Shown one piece after another: positions 1 through 12,500 of a DNA stretch of 64,000 nt (its first letter is position 1; the number at the start of each line of letters is the position of its first letter). The DNA comes from Blepharisma japonicum (taxonomy: Eukaryota; Ciliophora; Heterotrichea; Heterotrichida; Blepharismidae), in the NCBI GenBank assembly GCA_949751835.1, contig CATKHK010000042.1:310001-374000 (forward strand), given 5' to 3'. The notes below the pieces were generated by a model. The model was not told the DNA's origin, made no database searches, and was given only the letters and a program-made list of their open reading frames with translations. A program made the translations under genes and the position numbers.

Positions 1-3000
1 AACTCCTTACCAGAGTCTACAGTCATCAAAGAGTTTAAAGAACTTGTATATGATTTCAGAGAAACCATGCCAGTCGTCGAAGCAATGAGATCTCCACTGG
101 AAGAATCCCATTGGAAGCAAATAAAAGAAATTATAGGAAAGGACTTTGAAATTAATGATGAGTTCACCTTGGGGGATCTCATGAGATTAGATGTGGTTAG
201 CAAGCAAACTGAAATACAGCAAATTGCAACCCAAGCTGCTCAAGAAGGGCAGCTAAAGATACAGCTAGATGACGTTAAAGCTATCTGGCAAGAACAAGAA
301 CTGCCAGTGCAAACTTATAAGGAGCATAGAGATATTTGGATCTTAGGAGATATTGAAGAAATGCTGAGCAGTTTGGATGACTCTTGTGCTAAACTTAGTA
401 TGATTGCTGGAAACAGATATGTGGCTGTCATCAGAGAAGATGTAAATAAATGGAAAGACGATTTAAACACTATGCAGGATATAATGGAAGAGTGGATTAC
501 TTGTCAAAAAAGCTGGATGTATTTAGAAAACATTTTCAGCTCTGGGGATATAAAAAGGCATCTGCATCAAGAGTCAGCCATGTTTGAAGGAGTTGATAAG
601 TTCTTCAGAAATCTCATGAAAAAGACTGCGCAGAGAAACCAAGCGCTTAGAGCAACAGTAGGAGTGGCTGGTTTATTAACAGAACTCAAACGCCACAATG
701 CAACATTAGACCAAGTTCAAAGACAGCTCAATAAGTATCTTGAGACCAAGCGACGAAGCTTCCCAAGGTTCTATTTCTTATCAGATGATGAACTACTGCA
801 TATTCTTGCAAATGCTCATGATCCTCACAAGGTGCAGCCACATTTGAAAAAATGCTTTGATAATATAAATGCCCTAGATTTTGGAAGTGAGCCTAAATCT
901 GTTGATATTTTTGCGATGGAGTCGCATGAAGGCGAAAAAGTGTACTTCGCTGGAAAAGTTCTCAAAGCAAGAGGTATGGTTGAAGAGTGGCTTAGTAATG
1001 TGCAAGCTGCTATGATGGATGTCCTCATGAAAGCTATGGCTATTGGGAGAGATGACTTGGAAGGTCAAGAAAGAAAAGAATGGGTTTTAAAGCATCCAGG
1101 CCAAGTAATTGCAACTGTTGTTCAAATCAATTGGTGCTCGGAAACAGAATCTGCTATAGAAGCTGTCACTGATACTCCTTCATCACTTGAAGATTGATAC
1201 ACCCTCAACAAAACCCAGCTAGAACAACTTGTAGAGCTTGTCCGTGGTTCTCTGACTCCTCTACAAAGAAAAGTAATAGTTTCACTGATCACTACAGACG
1301 TCCATGGAAGAGATATTATAGAAATACTAAAAGGCGAAGGAGTTGAGTCTATTAATGATTTCTTATGGCAGCAACAGCTGAGATATTATTGGGAAAAGGA
1401 GAGCGATATTGTGATTATAAGACAAATTAATGCTCTGCTGTATTATGGCTATGAATATATGGGAGCTACATCTAGACTTGTTATTACACCATTGACTGAT
1501 AGATGCTGGATTACTATTACTTCAGCACTTAATATAAAGTTAGGAGCGTCTCCAGCTGGGCCTGCAGGAACAGGTAAAACAGAGTCTACAAAGGATCTTG
1601 CAAAGGCAATTGGAATGCAATGTGTTGTCTTTAACTGCTCTGAACAAATCACTTATAAAATGATGGGGAGACTTTTTTCAGGATTAGCACAGCAAGGTGC
1701 ATGGAGCTGTTTGGATGAATTCAACCGTATTGATATAGAAGTACTTTCGGTTATTGCTCAGCAGCTATTAACAATTCAAAATGCATTGAGAGAGGGAGCT
1801 GCTGAGTTTCTGTTTGAAGATTCTATGATACCGCTGAAAACCACATGTGGAGTTTTCATTACAATGAATCCTGGTTATGCTGGAAGAACTGAGCTGCCTG
1901 ACAACTTAAAAGTCTGTTTCAGACCAGTTGCTATGATGATTCCTGACTATGCCATGATTGCTGAAATTATGCTCCTCGCTGAAGGATTTTCTGAAGGCAA
2001 GACTCTAAGCAAAAAAATGGTTCAGCTCTATAAGCTTGCTTCAGAGCAGCTTTCCCAACAAGACCACTACGATTTTGGTATGAGAGCTGTGAAAAGTGTC
2101 TTGGTTATGGCTGGAGAATTAAAAAGATCCAATCCTCTCCTTAGTGAAGATCTTGTGCTGATTCGCGCTATGCGAGATTCCAACATTCCTAAATTTTTAT
2201 CACATGATATCCCATTATTTGAAGCCTTAGTTAAAGATCTCTTTCCAGGAATCGAAATAGGTGAGCCACCTTACGGGGATCTAGACAAGCAAATTAGTGA
2301 TACAATCATAGCTCTCAGACTCCAAAAAGTAAAGCAATTCGAGAAAAAAGTTATGCAGCTGTTTGATACCTTATGTGTAAGATTTGGTGTAATGCTCGTC
2401 GGGCCAACTGGTAGTGGGAAATCTACATGTCTAGAGGTGCTAAGTAAAAGTCTTACTAGTTTATATGAGAGAAAGTCCAAAGACCCCAGGTTCCAAAAAG
2501 TAGAAATGAATGTAATGAACCCTAAATGTATCACTATGGGAGAGTTGTATGGCGAAGTAAACTCTTTAACGCAAGACTGGAGAGATGGTCTAGCCTCAAG
2601 GATTATGAGAGTTGCAGCTGCAGATAAAACTGAAGAAAGAAAATGGGTCATATTTGATGGGCCAGTGGACTCGTTGTGGATTGAAAACATGAACACTGTG
2701 CTTGATGATAACATGATGCTTTGTTTAGCAAATGGTGAAAGAATCAAATTGAGATCACAGATGAGGATTTTATTTGAAGTCCAAGATTTGGCTGTAGCTT
2801 CACCAGCAACAGTTTCTAGATGTGGGATGGTTTATTTGTCACCTGAAGATTTAGGCTGGAGGCCATATGTTATGACATGACTTCAGTCAACATTTGAAAA
2901 CGATGAAGTTATTAATAACGAGTTAAGAACCCATCTACAGAAATTATTGGAATTCGCATTACCTGCTACTCTTAAATTCAAAAAAAGCCTTCAAGAACAA

Positions 3001-6000
3001 ATCCCTACAGTGGAAGTCCAATGTGCTACTAATACTTGCAGATTTTTAGAGATCTTTTTAAGCCCTGAATCTGGACTGAAAATGCCTGAAGCCATAGAAG
3101 ATAAAACTAAACAGATAACAGCAATTTTTGTGTTTTCTTTAATTTGGGGCATGGGTGGAGCTCTTAAGTCTAACTGCAGAGACAAGTTTTCTGACTTTGT
3201 CCGCCAGCTATTTACCCAAACTATTGCATTGCCTATAGCAGGAACACTATTTGACTACTATTTATCAGGCCGACAATATAAAAGCTGGACCGAAAAAGTT
3301 CCAGAGTTTAATTTTGACCCAAATGTTTCTTATTTCTCAATGATGGTGCCTACAGTTGAGACAACGACCTATGAGTACCTATTATCAACTTTATATCTTA
3401 AAAATAAGCCTATATTTTTTACTGGAGAAACTGGAGTTGGCAAGTCTGTCATTATATCTTCATTTATATCGAAACTTAAATCTGAAGGAGAAATTGAGCC
3501 TGTTTTAATGAATTTTTCAGCACAAACATCGAGTGTGCTAACACAAAATTCAATTGAAGCCAAGGTTGAAAGAAAATCAAAAGGGTTTTATTCAGCAGTT
3601 GGGCTTAAGAAGTTAATGATCTTTGTAGATGATGTAAACATGCCATCAGTTGAACTATACGGAGCTCAGCCACCTATTGAACAACTAAGGCAGCTAATTG
3701 GATGTGGAGGGTTTTATGATAGGCATAAACTGTTTTGGAAAACCATTGGCAATTTTATGCTTCTATGCGCTGCTGCTCCACCAGGAGGAGGAAGAAGTGA
3801 GCTAACTCCTCGCTTTATGCGGTTTTTCAATTTATTTAATCTTCCAGAGCCAAGCACAAATACTTTAACAGCCATTTTCGGAAGCATTCTAAGTGGATTT
3901 TTAGAAATCGGGATGTCAGATGCAGTCAAAAAGCTAGGAGATGCTGTTGTTCACTCTACAATTGACGTCTACTTCAGAATTCTCCAAACTCTGAAGCCAA
4001 CACCTACCAAGTTCCATTATGTCTTCAACCTTCGTGATGTTTCCAAAGTCTTCCAAGGCATCTTAATGGCATCATCTCGCTCTTTACCATCTCCAGACCA
4101 TTTAGCCCGACTCTGGGTCCATGAATCCTGCAGAATTTTTCATGACCGCTTAATCAATAATTCTGACAGACTCTGGTTTACCACTTTGCTGGTAGAGCAG
4201 ATAAATAGACCATTTAAAATGAACTGAACTCATGAGGACTTATTTGAAAAGAAATCTATTATGTTTAGTGACATTTTAAACCTAGCCAAGCCTATAATTA
4301 CATATGAAGAAATCACAGATTATAAGAAACTTACTAAAGAGCTATATAATAAAGTTGATGAGTACAACACTGGGAGCACCAAGAAGATGCAATTGGTATT
4401 CTTTGAAATGGCTGTCGAGCATGTACTGAGGATTTGTAGAACACTTAGACAGCCAAGAGGGAATATTTTGCTGATAGGTGTCGGAGGTAGTGGAAAGCAG
4501 ACCTTGTCGATGCTCTCTTCTTATATTTTAGGTTATCAAGTCTACAAAATTGAACTTACAAGAAATTACGGAATTGATGCATTCCGTGAAGATTTGAAAA
4601 AAATGATGGACATTTCTGGAGTCCAAGGCAAGCACTTGTCTTTTATTTTCCCTGATACCCATATCTCGAATGAAGGATTTTTAGAAGATATCAACAGCAT
4701 TTTGAACACTGGTGAAGTCACCAATCTGTACCAGCCTGAAGATATTGATCAAATTATTGATAACTTGCGCCCAGAAGTGGTTGAAAAGATGAGATTGCCG
4801 GACTCAAAAGATCTGATTTATTCTACCTTCGTGCAAAGAGTCCGTGACAGGCTTCATATTGTTCTTTGTATGTCACCAGTTGGAGAGTCTCTGAGAATTC
4901 GCTGCAGAAAATTCCCATCACTTGTAAATTGTGCAACATTGGATTGGTTCAACAAATGGCCACAGGAAGCCTTATTATCAGTTTCATCTCAATTTTTGCA
5001 AGAACTCACCACAACTGATGAGATGAAAAAAGCGCTATCTACTATGTGTATGGAAATTCATACCTCGGTTGAAGAATCTGCAGATCAATTTTTTGCTGAA
5101 CTGAGAAGGAAAACATACACAACACCTAAAAGCTATTTAGACTTGATTTCATTTTATTTGTCACAGTTGAATATCAAGCGAAACCAAGCGCAGTCAGCAA
5201 AATCAAGACTGGAAAATGGGCTGAGCAATTTAAAACAAACGAGAGATATAGTAAATCAACTACAAAATGATTTGCAATTGATGGCTCCTGAGCTAGAAAT
5301 TCAAAAGAAAAAGACTGAGCAGTATCTCGTTGAGGTTCAAAAAGAAACAAAAGCTGCTGAAATACTAAGAGAGCAAGTTGAGAGAGAAAAAGAAGTCGTG
5401 AATCATCAAATGATTGAATGCAGATCAAAAGCACTTGAAGCTGAAGAAGAGCTCAGCCAAGCTATGCCAATTTTAGAAAGAGCCATGAGAGCGCTTGACA
5501 GTATCAATCCTAAAGATATTTTCGAGATGAAAAATTATAAAAACCCAACTCCTGTCGTGAAAATGGTCCTAGAAGCTGTTTGCATATTGCTCAGCGAAGC
5601 TACAGACTGGCCTTCTGTGCAGCATGTATTAGGAAGGATGGACTTTTTAGAAAGGCTGAGAACTTATAATAAGGATGATATTCCTAAGCCAGCATTACGA
5701 AAACTTAGACATTATTTGGCAAAGCCTGAGTATGAGGTGGAGTTTGTAGGTACAAAATCTCAAGCAGCCAAATCTTTGTGCATGTGGACTATAGCAATGA
5801 GTCAATATTCAGAAGCTTATGAAATAGTCAAGCCTAAGAAAGAAAGAGTGCAGCTAATGCAAGCTAAGCTGGAATCTGACATGCAAAAGTTAAAAGAAAA
5901 AGAAGATGAATTGAGGGGCGTTCAAGAAAAAGTGGAGAGGCTGCAAGAAGATTGCAATTTAACACAACAAAGAATGGCTCAGCTTCAGCATGATATTGAA

Positions 6001-9000
6001 ATTACACAAGAGAGACTTGTGAGGGCAGAATTGCTGCTTGATTTACTGGCTGATGAAGGAGTGAGATGGGAGCAGAACCTACAAACTTTAAAAGAAAGCA
6101 TAGGCGTGATCATTGGGAATGTATTTTTAAGTGCAGCTATTGTCTCTTATTTAGGACCTTTTACAGGAGAATACCGTAAAACACTTACTCAAAAATGGAT
6201 AGCTAGATGCAATGAACTAAAAATCCCTTGTACGCAAGATTTCACTCTGGAAGGAATTTTAGGTGATAAGCTTACTATTCAAGATTGGAATATTGCAGGA
6301 CTTCCCAGTGATAGCGTTTCAGTTGAAAATGGTATCATTGCTACCATATCTCAAAGATGGCCACTTATGATTGATCCTCAAATGCAGGCTCATAGTTGAA
6401 TCAAAAATATGGAAAAAGCTAGGAAGCTAAAAATAATGAAAATGAAAAGCTATGATGAAAATGATGAAAAAGGGAAAAAAGAAGCCAAAGAAATGATGAG
6501 AAGCTTAGAAGCTTGCATTACGAATGGAGTGCCAATACTGTTTGAAGACATAGGAGAAGTGCTAGATCCTTCAGTTGAGCCCATAATAGCTAAGCAAATC
6601 TATAAGCATACAGATGGAAGATTACTCGTCCACTTAGGAGAATCTGATATTAACTATGATGAAGGCTTCCGTTTATATCTTACCACCAAGCTGCCAAATC
6701 CTCACTATTTGCCAGAAGTTTGCATAAAGGTAAATATTATTAATTTTACTGTCACATTTGCTGGGCTTGAGGAGCAATTGCTGGCTGACGTTGTGAAAAT
6801 CGAAAATAATGAAGTTGAGCAGCAAAAAACCCAACTTATCATACAGATGGCGACTGATAATAAGAGGCTTGTGGATATCCAAAATTCTATATTGCAGCTC
6901 ATTGCTGACAGCTCTGGAGGGAATATTTTGGATGATAGAAAGCTTATAGCAACTATGCAACAGTCTAAATCTACATCAAAAGATATAACGCAAAGAGTCA
7001 AAGAGTCTTCTGCTATAGAGCAAAACTTAAATCAAGTCAGAGAACAGTATAGAGGAGCTGCAACCAGAGGTGCAATTTTATATTTTGTAGTTGTAGAGCT
7101 TGCTGGAATAGACCCGATGTATCAGTATTCTCTTGTTTATATGAAAAAATTATTCAGCTTCTCTATTGAAAATTCAGAAAAAACAAAGGATATATCTAAA
7201 AGAATTGGGATTGTGCTGATTGCTAGTACAAAAAATATTTACACAAATATTTGCAGAGGGCTGTTTGAAACTCATAAACAAATTTTTTCATTTTTAATAA
7301 CGACAGCAATACAAAGAAAAGAAGGAATAATCCCAGCTGCAGGCTGAAATTTATTGCTAAGAGGAGCAGGACTTATGACAGGGAAACTTCCAGATAATCC
7401 TGATCCTACTTTGATACCAAAAGCGAGCTGGGAGCTGTTAATAGCATTAGAAAAAACATTTCCAAACTTAGTAGGGCTGACAAAAAGTATAGCTTTAAAT
7501 TTGTCATTATGGAGAGAATACGCGAGCTCCCAAGATTTATATCAAACTCCTCTTCCACTTGACTGGGAATCAAAATTTGACCCATTCTTTAAGCTAATTA
7601 TCGTCAGAAGCTTCAGAACTGATAAACTGTTGCTAGCCTTTACAGCATTTGTAAGTAAGACCCTTGGCTCCTTCTTTGTAGAAAGCCCCTCAGCTACAAT
7701 GGAAAGCCTTTTTGCAGATAGTGATAATCGAACTCCTATCATTTTTGTTTTATCTCAAGGAGCTGACCCGACTGTATCTTTAATGGCATTTGCTCACCAA
7801 ATGGAGTTTACAGATAAAACTTCAATTATTTCATTAGGCCAAGGCCAAGGACCTCGTGCTCAAGAAGAATTAATCCATTGCAAAAAGGCTGGTAGGTGGC
7901 TTGTTCTACAAAATTGCCATTTAGCCAAGTCATGAATGCCTTCTTTAGAAAAACTAGTTCAAGATTTGCAAGAAGAAACCAATATTTCTCCTTCCTTTCG
8001 ATTCTTTTTAACATCAATGCCAGCTGATTACTTCCCTGTGAGTGTATTACAGAATGGCCTCAAAATCACTACGGAACCCCCAAGAGGCATAAAAGCAAAT
8101 ATGAAAAAGTCATATGCAGAAATATCAGAAGAAAATTTAGCTGATAGCAGTAAGCCACAAATATGGAGGAAATTGTGCTTTGGGCTAACTTTTTTCCATG
8201 CAGTCATACAAGAAAGAAGAAAATTCGGCCCGTTAGGATTTAATATCAGATATGAGTTTAATGCTACCGACTTGGAAACTTCTAGAAAGTTTTTGAAGAA
8301 GTTTTTAGAAGAACAGGAAGAAGTTCCATGGGATGCTTTGTTATATTTGACTGGACATATTAACTATGGAGGAAGAGTTACAGATGATTGGGATAGAATT
8401 TGCTTGCTCTCTACCTTGAAAAAGTTCTATACACCTGACATATTAGAGGAAGGCTACATATTTAGTGAAAGTGGGACTTATTTGGCGCCTGCAGATGGCC
8501 ATCTAGAAATATATAAGAAGTATATAGAAAGTTTACCCACAAATGACCTTCCAGAAATATTTGGGCTCCATGAAAATGCGAATATTTCCTATCAAACTCA
8601 AGAATCAGAGAAAGTTCTTGCAACAATCCTTTCTATACAACCTAGAGAGGCTGGAAATACTGGAGGAAAATCAAACGACGAAATTGTCACTGAGTTCGCT
8701 GACTCTGTCATAGCTACAATTCCAGAACCGTTGGACATAAAATCAGGGCATCATGACTTATTTGTGAAAGCTGAGTATGATTTAATTCCTTCCTTAACAA
8801 CTGTTCTGCTTCATGAGGTGGAAAGATTTAATAAGCTCCTGGTAAAAATGCAGAGATCGTTAATAGAGCTGCAGAGAGCTATAAAGGGAGAAGTGGTCAT
8901 GTCCCAAGAACTTGACGAAATGTACTCATCCATAATAAAATTCCAAATCCCAGGAAATTGAAGAAAAGTCTCATATCCTTCACTTAAGCCTTTAGCAAGC

Positions 9001-9531
9001 TGAGTCGAAGACTTAAAGGCAAGAGTGGCATTCATGGATGATTGACTTAAGCGAGGCAACCCAACCTGCTATTGGCTTTCAGGATTCTTTTTCCCACAGT
9101 CTTTTATTACAGGGACGCTACAAACTTATGCTAGGCGATATAAAATTTCGATTGATAAAGTAAGGTTTAGCTTTACAGTGACAGACAAAGATAAAGAAGA
9201 CATTTCCCAGAATAATTTTGATGGAGTTTTTATATATGGATTATACTTAGATGGTGCAAGATGGGACAGGGATTATAAGTTACTCACAGACCAGCTGCCA
9301 GGAGAGCTTTATTCAAAGATGCCCGTGATTCATTTTCTACCTTCAGATGACTACGAGACTTCTCCACAAGATTATCAATGCCCAATATATAAGACTTCAG
9401 TAAGAGCTGGTGTGCTATCCACTACAGGGCAGTCCACAAACTTCATTCTGGCAATTGACTTGCCTACAGAAGAGTCTCCAGAGTATTGGACTTTAAGGGG
9501 TGCTGCTTTATTGTGCCAACTTAATGATTAA
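1..9531 (+). CDS. axonemal dynein heavy chain, single-headed inner-arm type (DNAH6/DNAH7-like), 5' partial
   Basis: Motor of the ciliary inner dynein arm, which walks on microtubules by ATP hydrolysis. The frame is open from base 1 to TAA at 9529-9531 (3176 codons), and the N-terminal tail lies outside the window. Seen in order: linker (FYFLSDDELL near 770), AAA1 P-loop GPAGTGKT near 1560 with Walker B CLDEFNRI, AAA2 GPTGSGKS near 2400, AAA3 GETGVGKS near 3425 with Walker B FVDDVNMPS, AAA4 GVGGSGKQ near 4475, stalk coiled coils with the microtubule-binding tip (about 5170-6060), AAA5, AAA6 and the C-terminal domain ending RGAALLCQLND. Nine in-frame TGA codons (1195, 2878, 4225, 6397, 7345, 7933, 8959, 9001, 9043) are read as Trp; those at 9001 and 9043 match invariant tryptophans of the family. 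No intron is needed. The C-terminus (CPIYKTS..AGVLSTTG) favours single-headed inner-arm types over outer-arm or cytoplasmic dynein; the exact isoform is inference. Confidence 0.96.
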
Positions 9532-9550
9532 TTTATTACTATTAAATAGA

Positions 9551-12500
9551 TTATGACTCTATTAATGATTTCATCATATTTTCCAGCTCATCAAGAGCGA
9601 TTATTGCAGATTCAAACCTATTGATATCGACGTCTTTCACAATCCTTTCAACTCTGTCAATTCTTGACACTAATTCGTTCAGCTTCTGATCATTTGGTTC
9701 AGGGATATTCACCTCTTCTATTGGAGCTACCAAAGGTAGTGATCTATCAGCTGGCTCAATAGTTTTGAAAGCTTTTTCTATGTCTTTTAATCCTCTTTTA
9801 GGATATTTTCTCCATTTAAGCAGCATAGTTGTAGCTTGTTTATTGGCGATTCCTGGAAGTTCGTCCATTTCTTTTTGCCATTTACTTTGGTCTTCTTTCA
9901 ATTTCTGCACTGATTCTTCGTATTCGTTTCTTTTTTGCCGCTTTTCAGCTAATTTTTGGCTCATTAAAGCCATTTGTCGGTCTCTTTCTCTTGCAATTGT
10001 GTTTTCAAGTGCTGAGAGTTCTCTTTGATGCTCGCTAATTAATTTTTCCATTTGCTCGTTAGTTAATTGACCACGCCTTTGCAGATCTTCTCTGATTTTT
10101 CTTTGCTTTTCCATTAAGGCTCTCTTCTTTTCAATTAGCAGCTGCCTTCTATTTTCAGCTTCTTCTCGTTGTTTTTCTTTTCTGATTAAATCTTCTAATT
10201 CTTTTTGCTTTTGGATTCTCATGGCCTCCATCTGTTCTTTTTTTTTGCTCAATTCATAAAGTTTCTTTTGTCCTTCTTCTTCAACTCTTTGTCGTTCTTT
10301 CATTAGCTTTTCTTCTGAATCCTCAATATTCTGACCTTTTACAAATTTTCTTGTTTCCCCAAGCTGCTGGTCGATAAGCGCTAGCAGTTCTTGCTGATTT
10401 TTTTGCTGCTGGTCTCTCCAAGACTCTTCTTGAGCAGACTCTAGCTGCTTCATGTAATAATAATCAATCCGATTCAGCTCTTCTGCTTCGTCCTTCTGTA
10501 ATTGTTCAATGGCTGTCGCATCTCTCCCAGCAATCTTTATTTTATCTCTGAATTCATTCCTAAGCACTTCTAAATCGCTCGCTTTCATTCTTATTACTTC
10601 CCTTATTGTCTCTTTTTGGCAATTTCTTAATTTTTTCCTAAGCTTTCTCTGCAATTCTTCACGTTCGAGTTCATGCTTTTCATCGAGAAATTCTATAATC
10701 GCATCATTTTGTTTTTCAGCAGAAAGTTTGGAAACTTCATTTTTGATTGCTTGGTCAAGTTGAGCAGATCTCAACTCAGCCAGCCTTGTCTTGGCTTGAA
10801 ACTCGACAGCTATTCTTTCGTCATTTTGCTTCTTTTTAAATGCTTTAAGTTTTTGATCCCTATTTTTTCTCCTAATTTCCAGCCTATCTTCAAGATTTTT
10901 CTTTTGCTCTTCTAAAATTTTTTCAGTGATTTCACTGACTTGGGACTCAATTTTTGCTATTTCTGAAAGCATTTTTTTACTTTCAGCTTCTGTTGCAATT
11001 AGGACATTTTCGTGCAATTTGTGTTTTTGTCTTTCTAAGCTAGATTTCTGCTGAAATAGCTTGTTGATGCTAGCAGATGCTTGCTTTTGAAGGTTAGAAA
11101 CAGCTTCATTTTCTTTAATAAAAAGATTTTTTTCGTATCTCTTTAATTCATCTTGCTGTTTCCATTTCAGTTCTTTTAAAGAGTTGTCTTGGCTTTGAAC
11201 TGAAACTATAATCAAAGCATTTGCAACGGCTTCTTCTATTTCTAAATTTCCTTTCTTTATATCATACTCACAGCTTTTGGATTCATACTTAGCTTTGATT
11301 TCTTCTTCTAAAGCAGCTTGCTTTTGTTTCATGTCAGCCCTTTTCTTATGAGTTTTTTCTTCAAGATTTTTCACTAAATCTTGATGCTCTCTGATTTGAT
11401 TAATAGTCAAGTTGCTTTCCAATAATTCAATTTGTTTCTCATATTCTCTGATTAATTCTTGTGATTTTTCAGGATGATTAATAATATTAGTATTCAATCT
11501 TTTTAGTAAAATTTCAGCCTCTTCTCCTATAACAGCCTTCCTTATTTCTTCTTTTTCTTTATTAAAATCTTCTTGAATTTGTTTTTCTTCATCATCAGCT
11601 TTCATCTTGATTTCCCAAATTTCATTTTGTAGGTTTTGCGCTGATAGTTTTTCCATTCTTTCTAATTCAATTCTTTCGCTTTCTAGCTCTTTTCTCCTTT
11701 TTGCACGAAACTTGAGTTTTCTTGAAAGGTCTTCTTCTTGCTTAGATTTATCAGCTTTTACAATTTCTTCCAGTTTTTGTAACTCTGCACTTAGCTCATT
11801 CATTAATTTGTTTTTATCTTGCTCACTTAGAGTTTTGTTATCAGCAATTTCGTCTAAAGCTTCCTGGAATTCTGTATCAGGAATTATTGCTGATGGTATT
11901 GATCCTGCTACACTTTCTTCTCACATTGGAATTTCTTTGAGGGTTTTCTTTGCTGGCTTGATTATAAATTGATCTAGTGGGCTTATCAATTCATGTAGCA
12001 TATTTCTTAAATCTTCAGTTTCCTCAGTAAGCTTTTGAAGCCTCATTTGTGTATCTGCAGCATTCTCTTCCAAAAATTTCATGACCTCTAAATTATTGTT
12101 CCTTATTTTTTCCTTAATTGCCAAAACTAAGGCACTGTCAATTGGATTATTTTCATCTGCATGATCCATCGGGTCATAGCCAGAAACATCAGGAATTTTC
12201 TCAAAAATCATTTCTCTTATCTCTTCCGCTTCTGATGAAGAAGAATCTGGGATTTTTCCATCAATTGTCATTTGCATAGTGCTTCGTGATGCTTCATCTC
12301 CTTGGATATTTAATTTTTTATTTATTTCTCTATAAGGGATTTTGCTAGCTGGCTTTAATTTTCATGTAAATTTTGTATAATAGTAGAATAATGAAGTAAA
12401 TATTAATAAAGAAAATACCAGTGCAGATAATAAGCCAACTACAACAGTCCAGTCAACAGATTGTACAATATTAGAATTCATATTTGTGCCTATTAAATGG

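Noticed and set aside
1195-9045. Dynein as a pseudogene with many premature stops
   Set aside because: All interruptions are TGA, none TAA or TAG, several at invariant tryptophans, and the same holds for every other long gene in the window; code change explains them.
9765-11972. Plus-strand frames opposite the coiled-coil tail (Ser/Phe/Leu-rich)
   Set aside because: Antisense shadows of an E/K/Q-rich helix; the minus-strand frame is continuous with the membrane helix and repeats.
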